DNA of 64,000 nt. Origin: Caballeronia sp. LZ062. Its GTDB lineage: Bacteria; Pseudomonadota; Gammaproteobacteria; Burkholderiales; Burkholderiaceae. A model generated the notes under the pieces. That model saw only the letters and a list, made by a program, of their open reading frames with translations, had not been told where the DNA came from and searched no databases. A program made the position numbers and the translations under genes. Shown piece by piece: positions 38,565 to 46,119 of the stretch. The stretch is from contig NZ_JARTWB010000002.1 of the NCBI RefSeq assembly GCF_031450785.1, positions 620,001 through 684,000 of the forward strand. The letters are read 5' to 3'. Positions within the stretch are counted from its first letter, which is position 1. Every line of letters begins with the position of its first letter.

Positions 38565-38738
38565 ATGCCGCGTATCGTTTTGCCGTTCGCTTGCCTGGCC
38601 GCTCTCGCACTCACGCTGTCCGCATGCGCCGATTCGTCCAGCCAGAAGCACCCGCCGCAAGATCCGCCCGATTACCACGGCGTCCCGACCGATACGCGCC
38701 CGCCATCTATGCTCATCGCGCCGACTCAGCCGCAGTGA
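38565..38738 (+). CDS. Small lipoprotein (57 aa)
   Basis: Short gene immediately after the tRNA terminator. The product has a classic lipoprotein signal (MPRIVLPFACLAALALTLSAC, lipobox LSAC, Cys21) and a 36-residue Pro-rich mature part (KHPPQDPPDYHGVPTDTRPP). An AGGGA SD lies 8 bases before the ATG. No known family recognised; a small outer-membrane or periplasm-facing lipoprotein is likely. Confidence 0.65.
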   Translation: MPRIVLPFACLAALALTLSACADSSSQKHPPQDPPDYHGVPTDTRPPSMLIAPTQPQ

Positions 38739-38868
38739 GACGCGGCGCGACCATTCGACTAACCCGCGAACCGGTCATAAGTTCCGGACTTGCGGCTCTG
38801 GCGTTCGTTTAAGCGGAATTTTTGCGGCGCAGCTATCATCGAAGCACTCGTCGCAACCCGGCTCCGCC

Positions 38869-39006
38869 ATGAATCTGTTGTGGGTCTTCGCCACTGTCGC
38901 GCCTGTCGCGCTCGCTTCGCTTTTCGTGTTCGCCGCGCATATCGATCCGGCGTCCGGCCACTGGCGCACGCGAAAGGGCGCTCGCACCACGCCGTCGGAT
39001 GCCTGA
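38869..39006 (+). CDS. Small membrane protein (45 aa)
   Basis: A short frame with one N-terminal helix (MNLLWVFATVAPVALASLFVFAAHI) and a basic polar tail (GHWRTRKGARTTPSDA), compatible with a single-pass inner-membrane protein with the tail outside the helix. No strong SD, so existence is less certain than its neighbour's. Confidence 0.42.
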   Translation: MNLLWVFATVAPVALASLFVFAAHIDPASGHWRTRKGARTTPSDA

Positions 39007-39018
39007 GGCCCGTGTGAC

Positions 39019-39339
39019 TTACTGCTTGCAGCGAATCACCATCGAACGATTCTTGATGTTTGCGCCGAAGATTCCCGCCACCGATCCGCCCGACGTCGCG
39101 CCGTTGTCGGCGTCTTTCGAAACCACGTCGTAGCCGTACGCGCCGCACACTTCGCCGGCCTGCTTGTAGCACGCCGCCCAGCTCGTGCTCGCGTCGCTGC
39201 CGCTGCAGTTGATCGCAAAGCCCGTGTCGCCCGACGGCAGGTAGGTCATCGTGGCGGTGTGTGCGCAGCCGGCCAGCGCGCCGCTCAGCGCCGCCGCCGC
39301 AAAGAGCGCGGCCGCGGTCATCGTCTTTCTCGATCTCAT
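39019..39339 (-). CDS. Small lipoprotein of unknown function
   Basis: A 106-aa protein with a signal peptide and lipobox LAGC (MTAAALFAAAALSGALAGC), followed by a compact domain with four further Cys (INCSGSD, AACYKQAGEVCGAYGYDVV, MVIRCKQ), likely forming disulphides in the periplasm. The start at 39339 is supported by an AGGAAGAGGG SD directly upstream. No family recognised. Confidence 0.72.
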   Translation of the reverse strand: MRSRKTMTAAALFAAAALSGALAGCAHTATMTYLPSGDTGFAINCSGSDASTSWAACYKQAGEVCGAYGYDVVSKDADNGATSGGSVAGIFGANIKNRSMVIRCKQ

Positions 39340-39367
39340 CCCTCTTCCTCGTAACGGCCGCCGGCTT

Positions 39368-40066
39368 CTAGCGCGGCGGCAAATAGCGCGACGGGTCCGT
39401 CGAGCGGCCCATGTAGCGCACCTCGAAGTGCAGCATGGTGCGATCGCTGTCGGTGTCGCCCATCTCCGCAATCTGCTGTCCCTGCTGCACAGTCTGGCCT
39501 TCCTTCACGAGCAGCGTGCGATTGTGGGCGTAGGCGGTCAGGTAGTCGTCGTTATGTTTGACGATCAGCATGTTGCCGTAGCCGCGCAAGCCGTTGCCTG
39601 CATAGACGACGCTGCCCGCCGCCGCCGCGACGACCGGCGTGCCCGCCGAATTCGCAATGTCGATGCCCTTCGAGTTCTTGCCGTCGAAGCTGCGAATCAC
39701 GCTCCCTTGCGCCGGCCATACCAGTGAGACGCCCGGTCCCGGCTTCGCGGGTGCATCGGCCTTTGCTTCGCTCTTTGCGGTCGCGGCTGCGCCCGCCGAC
39801 GCCGCGCCGGACGCGCTCGCGCTGCCCGCAGGCGGCGCGACGCGCAGCACCTGGCCGACTTCGATGGCGTCGGGGTTCGTGAGCGCGTTCCAGCGCGTGA
39901 TGTTTCTGGTCGACGTGCGGTTTTCGCGCGCGATCTTCGAGAGCGTGTCGCCGCGCTGCACGCGATAGTAGCCCGGCGCGACCGGGGCTGATCCACACGC
40001 GGCGAGCACGGCGATCAACGATGCGATGACCGATGCGCGGACGGCCTGTCCAATTCTTTTCTGCAA
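39368..40066 (-). CDS. NlpD-like lipoprotein, LysM plus degenerate M23
   Basis: A 232-aa lipoprotein (lipobox LAAC after [10 protein letters not shown]) with a LysM domain ([20 protein letters not shown]...) and a C-terminal LytM/M23 domain. In the M23 domain the first zinc ligand is lost (NSKGIDIA where active enzymes have HxG(x)DI) and the HxH motif reads TMLHFEVRY, so it should be inactive as a peptidase. The same changes occur in E. coli NlpD, which activates the amidase AmiC; a similar activator role is inferred. The start is the TTG at 40066, with an AGGTCAGG SD-like stretch upstream; a longer ATG frame from 40174 has no signal at its N-terminus. Confidence 0.78.
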   Translation of the reverse strand: MQKRIGQAVRASVIASLIAVLAACGSAPVAPGYYRVQRGDTLSKIARENRTSTRNITRWNALTNPDAIEVGQVLRVAPPAGSASASGAASAGAAATAKSEAKADAPAKPGPGVSLVWPAQGSVIRSFDGKNSKGIDIANSAGTPVVAAAAGSVVYAGNGLRGYGNMLIVKHNDDYLTAYAHNRTLLVKEGQTVQQGQQIAEMGDTDSDRTMLHFEVRYMGRSTDPSRYLPPR

Positions 40067-40183
40067 AACCTGACCTCGTAAAGCGCCGCCGCGCGTCGAG
40101 GCGCGGCGAATCGGAAGGCGGGATTCTACCGTCTCGGATTTCTCCGCACCGAATGGCGCCGTGAGCCGGCGCACGCGTTGCGC

Positions 40184-41089
40184 TTATTGCGAGGGCGTCA
40201 CTACCAGACGAAGCGACGCCGTCTCGGTCTTGCCCGGCGCGAGCCAGCGCAGGCCGCGGCCGTTGTGGATGGCGTCCGGAAGGCCGATCCAAGGTTCGAC
40301 GCAATAGAAGTCCGATGTATCGGATTCCGTCCACGTCGTGACGGCGTACCACGGCACCGAGTCCGGCTGTTGCAGCTCGAAACTCACGGTGCCGCTCGGC
40401 AGCACAAGCCGCACCGGTTCGTCGGAAGGCCCGGTCAGGCAATGGAAGCAGTCGACAATACTCGCGTCCGCCAGCGAATAACGCGGTGCGCCGGTCTCGG
40501 CATCGGTGATGGAGCCGTCCGGCAACTGACGCCGCCGCTCTGTGCGCGGCAACTCGACGCTGCTCTCGCCGCGTTGATCGTGCGGCAGATGAAAGTAGAA
40601 GTGATGTCCCGCGTAATACGGCAGCGCGACTTCGCCCGGATTCGACGTCGTGAGTTCGACATCGAGCGTCACCGCATCGACGAGGCGGTAGGCCGCTTCG
40701 AAACGGAACGCGAACGGATAGCCCTCGCGGGTAGCGTCGCTGTCCACGAGCGTCATGCGCAGGCCGTGGCCGTCGGCATCGCGTGTGGAAGAGAAGGGCA
40801 GGTTGCGCGCGAAGCCGTGCGTGGGCAGCGTATGCACGACGCCGTCCGGATCGCGCCATTTGCCGATTTCGCCATCGACGAAATGTCGGCCGAGAAACGG
40901 GAACAAGAGCGGATTCCCGCCGCGAATCTTCGCGGCATTCGACCAGGCGGCTTCATCGAGCGTCGCCGGCCAGTGAATGACCGGCTCGCCGCCGACGCGC
41001 CAGGTCATGAGCCGCCCGCCCGCATGCGGCGCGAGTTGAATGACCGCGCCGTCGCGTTCGATTTCGATGACGTCTTTCTCGGATGACAT
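40184..41089 (-). CDS. Aldose 1-epimerase family protein
   Basis: A 301-aa beta-sandwich mutarotase-like protein. Recognisable parts are the N-terminal IQLAPHAGGRLMTWRVGGEPVIHWP, GGNPLLFPFLGR, THGFARNLPF and PYYAGHHFYFHLP, with candidate catalytic His in THGF and GHHFYF and a late acidic residue in FYCVEPWIGLPDA. It would interconvert alpha and beta anomers of a hexose or hexose-6-phosphate (GalM/YeaD group). The exact substrate is not clear. Confidence 0.83.
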   Translation of the reverse strand: MSSEKDVIEIERDGAVIQLAPHAGGRLMTWRVGGEPVIHWPATLDEAAWSNAAKIRGGNPLLFPFLGRHFVDGEIGKWRDPDGVVHTLPTHGFARNLPFSSTRDADGHGLRMTLVDSDATREGYPFAFRFEAAYRLVDAVTLDVELTTSNPGEVALPYYAGHHFYFHLPHDQRGESSVELPRTERRRQLPDGSITDAETGAPRYSLADASIVDCFHCLTGPSDEPVRLVLPSGTVSFELQQPDSVPWYAVTTWTESDTSDFYCVEPWIGLPDAIHNGRGLRWLAPGKTETASLRLVVTPSQ

Positions 41090-41255
41090 GGTGGCAACGC
41101 ACTCCGTTCATTGGCCGACTGGTTTCGGGATTCGTCGATTCTGCCTTGGATTGTTCTACGCATAAACCCTTTGCGGGAAACTGCGACTGCCCGGCGCAAC
41201 GGCGATGTGTTGTTATACGTTTCCAATGTGAGGAACCAGACGGACAGGAGTTAAC

Positions 41256-41342
41256 ATGGATCTGGCGATGGCAATGGGCGTCGCGATCTTCAGCCTCTTC
41301 GGCGGGAGCACGGCGGTCTTTCTCTACAAGCTGAAGCGGTAA
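41256..41342 (+). CDS. Very small membrane protein (28 aa)
   Basis: A 29-codon frame (MDLAMAMGVAIFSLFGGSTAVFLYKLKR) with an excellent SD, ACAGGAG at 41244-41250, 5 bases before the ATG. It encodes one hydrophobic helix with a positively charged C-terminal end (YKLKR), so it would insert N-out, C-in. It lies alone in the gap between the epimerase gene (minus) and uppP (plus). Size and shape resemble small membrane regulators such as KdpF or CydX, but the sequence matches neither. Confidence 0.55.
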   Translation: MDLAMAMGVAIFSLFGGSTAVFLYKLKR

Positions 41343-41599
41343 GCGACGGAAGCGCGCTCGCGCGTTCCTTTCGATAGGCTTCTAGCTTTCTTTCTTTACT
41401 TTTCCATCTTGCCGACGTTTTCCTGTCGGTGTGTATTTGTGTGCGCAAGCCGCTTGGCGCTGGGTTTTCCCCTAGGCATAATCGGTCCCGACTTGCGCGC
41501 CGCACCATTTTTCCCGCATCTGTCTCTGCTCAGTGCCGTACGGCGCTCGTGAGCAATCCGCGGCGCGTCCTTCATTTTCTTCACGACAAGGACCGACGC

Positions 41600-42430
41600 G
41601 TGACTCTCTGGTTTCTCGTATTTCTCAGCGTGCTTCAAGGCGTAACCGAACTGTTTCCGGTCAGCAGCCTCGGCCATACATTGCTGGTTCCCGGCCTCAT
41701 CGGCATGCATATCGACAAGCACGCGCCGCAACTGCTGCCGTTTCTCGTGGCGCTGCATCTCGGCACGGCGCTCGCGCTGCTCTGGTATTTCCGCAAACGC
41801 TGGATTGCGCTGATCGGCGGCTGGTTCGCGTCGTTCGGCGGACGCCGCAACGAAGACGCGCACATGATGTGGGCGCTCATCATCGGCACGATTCCGACGG
41901 GTATCGTCGGCTTGTTGCTGGAAAAGCGGCTCGAGGCGATCTTTCATGATTTGCGCATCGTCGCCGCGGCGCTCATCGTCAACGGCGTGCTGCTGTGGCT
42001 GGGCGATCGCCTGCAACGCAGCCGTGCCGCGCGTGCGCCGGAAAAACTCACGTTCAAGCAGGCGTTTCTGGTCGGTCTGGCGCAGATCGGCGCGCTGATT
42101 CCGGGCTTCTCGCGCAGCGGTCTCACGATGATCGCGGGCGTCGGCGCCGGTCTGACGGCCGAAGCGGCGGCCGAATTCTCCTTTCTGCTCGGCACGCCGA
42201 TCATTTTCGCGGCGGGCGTGCTCGAATTGCCGAAGCTCTTTCACGCACCGGGCCAGTTGTTCGATGCGTTGCTCGGCGGCGTGCTGACGGGCATCGCCGC
42301 TTACCTGAGCGTGCGCTTTCTGATGCGCTATTTCGAAGGTCACGGCAAGCTCGCGTCGTTCGGCGTGTATTGCGTGATCGCGGGCATCTTCTTCCTCGGC
42401 TGGTTTATGATGCACGCCCAACCGGTGTGA
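41600..42430 (+). CDS. uppP: Undecaprenyl-diphosphate phosphatase (UppP/BacA family)
   Basis: Recycles the undecaprenyl carrier lipid for peptidoglycan and O-antigen by hydrolysing undecaprenyl pyrophosphate. The 276-aa membrane protein has about eight helices, the N-terminal [19 protein letters not shown] (Glu and Ser of the active site) and the [13 protein letters not shown] motif. The Leu in SSLGH, where the classic family has SSSGH, marks a divergent subgroup, so this may be a second UppP. The start is GTG at 41600 with an AAGGA SD 7 bases upstream; the longer upstream frame has no features. Confidence 0.87.
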   Translation: MTLWFLVFLSVLQGVTELFPVSSLGHTLLVPGLIGMHIDKHAPQLLPFLVALHLGTALALLWYFRKRWIALIGGWFASFGGRRNEDAHMMWALIIGTIPTGIVGLLLEKRLEAIFHDLRIVAAALIVNGVLLWLGDRLQRSRAARAPEKLTFKQAFLVGLAQIGALIPGFSRSGLTMIAGVGAGLTAEAAAEFSFLLGTPIIFAAGVLELPKLFHAPGQLFDALLGGVLTGIAAYLSVRFLMRYFEGHGKLASFGVYCVIAGIFFLGWFMMHAQPV

Positions 42431-42509
42431 TGCGCCTCGCCGCGCGGCATGGCGGATGAGGTAAAATCTCCGGTTTCCCGGCTGCGACACTTCTGCGCGT
42501 AGCCGTCAC

Positions 42510-42586
42510 CCGCCCTTAGCTCAGTTGGATAGAGCAACGGCCTTCTAAGCCGTAGGTCACACGTTCGAATCGTGTAGGGCGGGCCA
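42510..42586 (+). tRNA. tRNA-Arg (anticodon UCU)
   Basis: A 77-nt cloverleaf. The acceptor CCGCCCT pairs with AGGGCGG, discriminator G, encoded CCA, T-arm ACACG-TTCGAAT-CGTGT. The anticodon loop CTTCTAA gives TCT (UCU), reading the rare arginine codons AGA/AGG. A possible -10 box TAAAAT lies at 42462-42467. Confidence 0.95.
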
Positions 42587-42614
42587 GTCCAACGCCGTTC
42601 TGCTGCAAGTCTCT

Positions 42615-42639
42615 AACGCCGCTTTCTGCGGCGTTTTTT
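42615..42639 (+). terminator. Rho-independent terminator of tRNA-Arg
   Basis: An 8-bp stem (42615-42622 with 42628-42635) and a 5-nt loop, ending in T6, 29 bases after the tRNA. Confidence 0.9.
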
Positions 42640-42963
42640 CTTCGTGCGCCTCGACTGTGTCGGAGGCAAGCGCGTGCCGCTTCTCCCGCTTCCGAGTCCT
42701 CCTCGTGCTATGCAACGTACCGGCGTCGCAGTCGGCGTCCGCTCAGCGCCGCTACGCTCGAAGAATGTAATGTTTTGGACCGCTTATTGACCTGCACGCA
42801 CTCGGATTACACAATCCGCGCCCGCGGCCATCGTTGCGTGAGTGCCGCGCATCAGCGGATGCTCGATGCTCGATGGACCGCTTCGATACGACGGCCTTGC
42901 GTGCCGAGTCGGCGCGAACCAAAGCTCGCGTCAGTTCTCCATCCAATATTCGATCCACAAACA
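42640..42963. other. Non-coding stretch before the DUF805 gene
   Basis: About 320 bases with no supported gene. An in-frame extension of the DUF805 frame exists from 42775, but its translation is polar and unlike the family. No copy of the tRNA-Arg 3' end was noticed here or downstream, so an integration event is not supported. Confidence 0.45.
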
Positions 42964-43329
42964 ATGAAGTCCTGGTTGAAAAGACGGCTCACGCCTAACG
43001 GTCGCGCGAGCCGCAGGGAATACGCGATCACAACATGCATTTTCACGTTCATCGTGATCGCGATCAAAATCGCCGATGTAGGCGGGCTGATCGGCACTGA
43101 CCTAATGCCGACTCTCGTTGCCATCGCCTTCGTACTGCTTCTGTTCTGGACCGAGAGCGCGGTGATAGTGCGCCGCTTGCATGATGTGGGCTTGAGCGGA
43201 TGGTGGTGGTTTCTGCTCACCGTTCCCTTTGTTGGGAATGCGGGCGTTGCCCTGCTGTTCTTTGTCGGACCAGACAAATTCAGCAGGAGCGCGCGATATC
43301 CCGATCCCAGAGACCCGGAATCGCTGTAG
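42964..43329 (+). CDS. DUF805 membrane protein
   Basis: A 121-aa protein with the DUF805 pattern: N-terminal GRASRREYAITTCIFTF, then about three helices, the diagnostic VRRLHDVGLSGWWWFL and the ending FFVGPDKFSRSARYPDP. Function unknown; an inner-membrane protein. The ATG at 42964 is chosen on family grounds; no strong SD precedes it. Codon use is less GC-biased than in the core genes nearby, which may mean recent acquisition. Confidence 0.82.
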   Translation: MKSWLKRRLTPNGRASRREYAITTCIFTFIVIAIKIADVGGLIGTDLMPTLVAIAFVLLLFWTESAVIVRRLHDVGLSGWWWFLLTVPFVGNAGVALLFFVGPDKFSRSARYPDPRDPESL

Positions 43330-43638
43330 CTGTCGGGCTCGGGGTGATTCATAAATGGCACGCCGAGCAGCTGCGCCTTCCACCGGAAACTGGCTAGTGC
43401 GGTTGCGCGATGGCTATGCGTCGCGCAGCCTTTGTTCCTTGCATCGAGCAACTGCGATGCGAGCGTCGCTAACGTCATAGCAATGCCTCCTCAAACTGGC
43501 CCGCTTCCTGCCCGTATTCGCCACGCAAGCCGCGCCTCACGAACTATGCCTTCGAATGTCCACGGCGCGTTCGCAAGCGGTGCGCGTCTGCATCATCGCG
43601 GCGCGCGATGCACCCAATTCATTCGCGAAAGAGGGCGC
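43330..43638. other. Non-coding stretch after the DUF805 gene
   Basis: About 300 bases without a supported gene. A minus-strand frame starting at 43478 has a good GAGGAGG SD but runs antisense through the DUF805 gene. An in-frame extension of the next gene is Arg/Ala/His-rich and non-conserved-looking. Confidence 0.45.
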
Positions 43639-44094
43639 ATGAACAAACGCGCACACGAAACCAGTACGGCGCAATGCGCGTTATGGAACCGCAGGCAGTT
43701 GCGTCTCGCGCGGGAAGCACGGCGCGTACTCGTCGCATCGACGGAGCGCGCGCTCGGCGAATCGCTCGTCAAGCTGTTCGACCTCAAAGGCTTTCCCGCG
43801 CGATTCGTCGCGGACGTTTCGTCGCTCAGGCAAAGCGTCGGTGAATGGCATCCTCAGGTGCTGTTCATCGACACGCGCATCGGCGGATGCGCGAACTATG
43901 CGCTCGTGCGAGAGCTGCGCACGCGTGACGACGATGCGCACCGCCTCGTCATCGCGATGAGCGGCTTTTTGCCGGAAGAGCCGCTCGCCGCGCTCAAGGA
44001 AGCGGGCTACGATGGCCACTGTCGCCGCCCGTGCCCGGTTTGGCAGATGACCGATATCCTCGACGAGTTCTTCGCGTGCCATCTCGTGCGGTAG
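43639..44094 (+). CDS. Stand-alone pseudo-receiver domain protein
   Basis: A 151-aa protein whose residues ~28-148 have the CheY-like receiver order: strand RRVLVAST, helix with FDLKGFPARFV, then the site strand VLFIDTRIGG (Asp78), VIAMSG (Ser108), and GYDGHCRRPCP at the end of strand 5. The acidic pair that binds Mg2+ is missing (AST where DD or ED is expected), and the invariant Lys before the cis-Pro is replaced by Arg (RRP). Normal phosphorylation is therefore doubtful. No output domain and no kinase neighbour. An AAGAGGG SD lies just upstream of the ATG. Confidence 0.65.
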   Translation: MNKRAHETSTAQCALWNRRQLRLAREARRVLVASTERALGESLVKLFDLKGFPARFVADVSSLRQSVGEWHPQVLFIDTRIGGCANYALVRELRTRDDDAHRLVIAMSGFLPEEPLAALKEAGYDGHCRRPCPVWQMTDILDEFFACHLVR

Positions 44095-44251
44095 ACGAGG
44101 CGGCGTACCGGTCGACCACGAGTTCCCCAAGCGAACCAAGATCGGTCAGAAAACCGACCGCCGCCTCGTGCTATTCTCGTTGCACTCCGGCTGGCGCGCG
44201 CGTGCGGTAGACGCGCCGACGCCGGACGACTTCGCAACGAGGAGAAACTTC

Positions 44252-44650
44252 ATGCCGATTCAACATCGAGCACCCGCTCGCGCCTGCATCCGCACGACCG
44301 TGGCCGTCGCGTTCGCTGTCGCCAGCGCAGGCGCTCTCGCGGCCAACCTGGGCTTCCTGAACAACACGCCGATCACGTACATGAAGCAGCGCGATCTCCA
44401 GGCGCTCAACAAGGCTGCGCAAACCGCGCTCGAGACGAAGAAGGACGGCGAATCCCTCGACTGGAACAACGAAGGCACCGGCAACACGGTTGCAATCAAC
44501 GGCACCGTGACGCCGCACGAGACATTCGACTCCGACGGGCTCAAGTGCCGCAAGATCACGCTCGTCGCCAACGCGAAAGGGCAGACCCAGACCTGGTCCC
44601 CGACCGCCTGCCGGCAGGGCGACGGCAAATGGAAGCTGAAAAAGCAATGA
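44252..44650 (+). CDS. Surface-antigen-like secreted protein (17-kDa antigen/COG4520 type)
   Basis: A 132-aa protein with a signal peptide (RTTVAVAFAVASAGALAA) and a mature domain whose second half fits the 17-kDa surface-antigen type: LDWNNEGTGNTVAINGTVTPHETF, then LKCRKITLVANAKGQTQTWSPTACRQGDGKWKL with two conserved Cys. No lipobox was seen, so it is probably periplasmic or loosely associated with the outer membrane. A GAGGAGA SD lies 8 bases before the ATG at 44252. Function unknown. Confidence 0.72.
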   Translation: MPIQHRAPARACIRTTVAVAFAVASAGALAANLGFLNNTPITYMKQRDLQALNKAAQTALETKKDGESLDWNNEGTGNTVAINGTVTPHETFDSDGLKCRKITLVANAKGQTQTWSPTACRQGDGKWKLKKQ

Positions 44651-44672
44651 GCACGAGCGGAGCGCACACGCG

Positions 44673-45134
44673 ATGACCGGCCGCACCGTATCGTGCGGCG
44701 TCGTCATTCTGAACGCACAGGGCGACGTGCTGCTCTGCCACGCGACCGAAACCGCGCACTGGGACGTGCCGAAGGGGCAGGCTGATCCCGAGGAAAACCC
44801 GCGCGATGCCGCGTTGCGTGAGCTCGTCGAGGAGACGGGCATCGTGCTGTCGGACGAGCGGCTTGCACACCTGAAGGACCTGGGCCGCTTCGTTTATCGG
44901 CGCGACAAGGACTTGCACCTTTTCGCGGTGCGCGTGCGCGACGACGAAGTGGATCTCGCAAAGTGCGTATGCGAGTCGTACTTCCCGCGTTACAGCGACG
45001 GCACGATGATTCCGGAGATGGACGCGTATCGCTGGGTTAGTCCCGCGGAAGTGGACCGCTTCGCGAGCCGCAGCCTCGCGCGGCTCTTCCAGACGACGCT
45101 CTCGCTCGCCGAGCTGAACGAAACGCTCGACTGA
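44673..45134 (+). CDS. Nudix hydrolase
   Basis: A 153-aa protein with a complete Nudix box from Gly35 to Ile57 (GX5EX7RELXEEXG), whose Glu50, Glu53 and Glu54 would bind Mg2+. It hydrolyses a nucleoside diphosphate linked to another group; the VSCGVVILN and WDVPKGQ context resembles the diadenosine-polyphosphate/NTP-hydrolysing group. Substrate unresolved. Starts 22 bases after the surface-antigen gene. Confidence 0.87.
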   Translation: MTGRTVSCGVVILNAQGDVLLCHATETAHWDVPKGQADPEENPRDAALRELVEETGIVLSDERLAHLKDLGRFVYRRDKDLHLFAVRVRDDEVDLAKCVCESYFPRYSDGTMIPEMDAYRWVSPAEVDRFASRSLARLFQTTLSLAELNETLD

Positions 45135-45143
45135 ACGCGCGCC

Positions 45144-46085
45144 TCAATCGACTCTTCGGTCGTTGGGATGCGCGAAGAGCGCTCGCATTTCCGGCGACAT
45201 CGGGAATTGCAGATTGATTCCGTCGGGCGGAATAGGCTGCGTGAACCACGCTTCGTAGAGCTTCGTCGCTTCGCCGCTGCGCTGCATGTTCGCGATGACG
45301 TCGTCAACCATGCGCTTGAACACCGGATCGCCTCTGCGCATCATGCAGCCGTAAGTCTCGGTCGCAAGCGAATCGCCCGTCACCATGTATTCGCCGCGCG
45401 CCGCGCCTTGCTCGGCGATTTGCCCGTAGAGCAACGGATCGTCCATCACGAACGCGACCGCGCGGTCGTTCTTGAGCGCGGCGAAAGCTTCGGCGTGATC
45501 GCGCGCGCTGATGATACGCATGTTCAGCTTGCGCTCCATGGTCATTTCCCGAAGGATGCGCTCGTCCGACGTGCCCGCCGTGGTCGCGACGGTCTTGCCG
45601 GCGAGGTCCGCGTAATCGCGAATGCCCGACTTGCGCTTCACCGCCATGCGGATGCCGTACTGGAAGATGCTGTTCGAGAACGCGACGAGCGGATCTCGCT
45701 CGGCGATGTGCGCCGTCGAGCCGCATTCCAGATCGACCTGATTGTTGACCACATAAGAGATGCGGTTCGCGGACGTGACGACCACGTTCCTGACCGCGAG
45801 CTTCGGCATGTCGAGCCGCCGCTTGATTTCGTCGACGACCTTCAGCGCGATCGCGTAGGAATAGCCCGTGGGCTGCTGGCGCACCATGTACGAAAACGGA
45901 ACCGACGACTCGCGCGTGCCCAGCACGATGGCGCCGTTTTCCGCGATCTTGCGCAGCGTCGCGGAAGGCGGCATTTGATCGACAGCAGTCTGCGCCGACG
46001 CCGCATGGGCGGCCGGGCACGCCAGCGCAAGCGCCGCCGCCATCGCGCAGACAATGCGAACTGCGGGCCTTTGCGACTCTCTCAT
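45144..46085 (-). CDS. Orphan amino-acid ABC transporter binding protein (GltI-like)
   Basis: A 313-aa periplasmic binding protein (SBP_bac_3 type) with a Sec signal (VCAMAAALALACPAAHAASA), LRKIAENGAIVLGTRESSVPFSYM at the domain start, VDLECGSTAHIAERD and the phrase DLAGKTVATTAGTSDERILREM typical of the glutamate/aspartate (GltI) group. No permease or ATPase genes are adjacent, so it must serve a transporter elsewhere. Upstream of and in the same direction as glnS (34 bases apart), i.e. downstream of glnS in transcription. Confidence 0.85.
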   Translation of the reverse strand: MRESQRPAVRIVCAMAAALALACPAAHAASAQTAVDQMPPSATLRKIAENGAIVLGTRESSVPFSYMVRQQPTGYSYAIALKVVDEIKRRLDMPKLAVRNVVVTSANRISYVVNNQVDLECGSTAHIAERDPLVAFSNSIFQYGIRMAVKRKSGIRDYADLAGKTVATTAGTSDERILREMTMERKLNMRIISARDHAEAFAALKNDRAVAFVMDDPLLYGQIAEQGAARGEYMVTGDSLATETYGCMMRRGDPVFKRMVDDVIANMQRSGEATKLYEAWFTQPIPPDGINLQFPMSPEMRALFAHPNDRRVD

Positions 46086-46119
46086 GGTGTCCTCGCTCGA
46101 AGCGTGAGCCTTCGGACGG

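Noticed and set aside
42852..43478. Minus-strand 208-aa frame with a GAGGAGG SD before its ATG at 43478
   Set aside because: The SD is good, but most of the frame is antisense to the well-supported DUF805 gene and the translation resembles no known protein. A short peptide from its first ~50 codons cannot be excluded.
42510..43700. Attachment-site repeat of the tRNA-Arg 3' end
   Set aside because: No second copy of the T-arm/acceptor end was noticed, so an integrated element is not supported.
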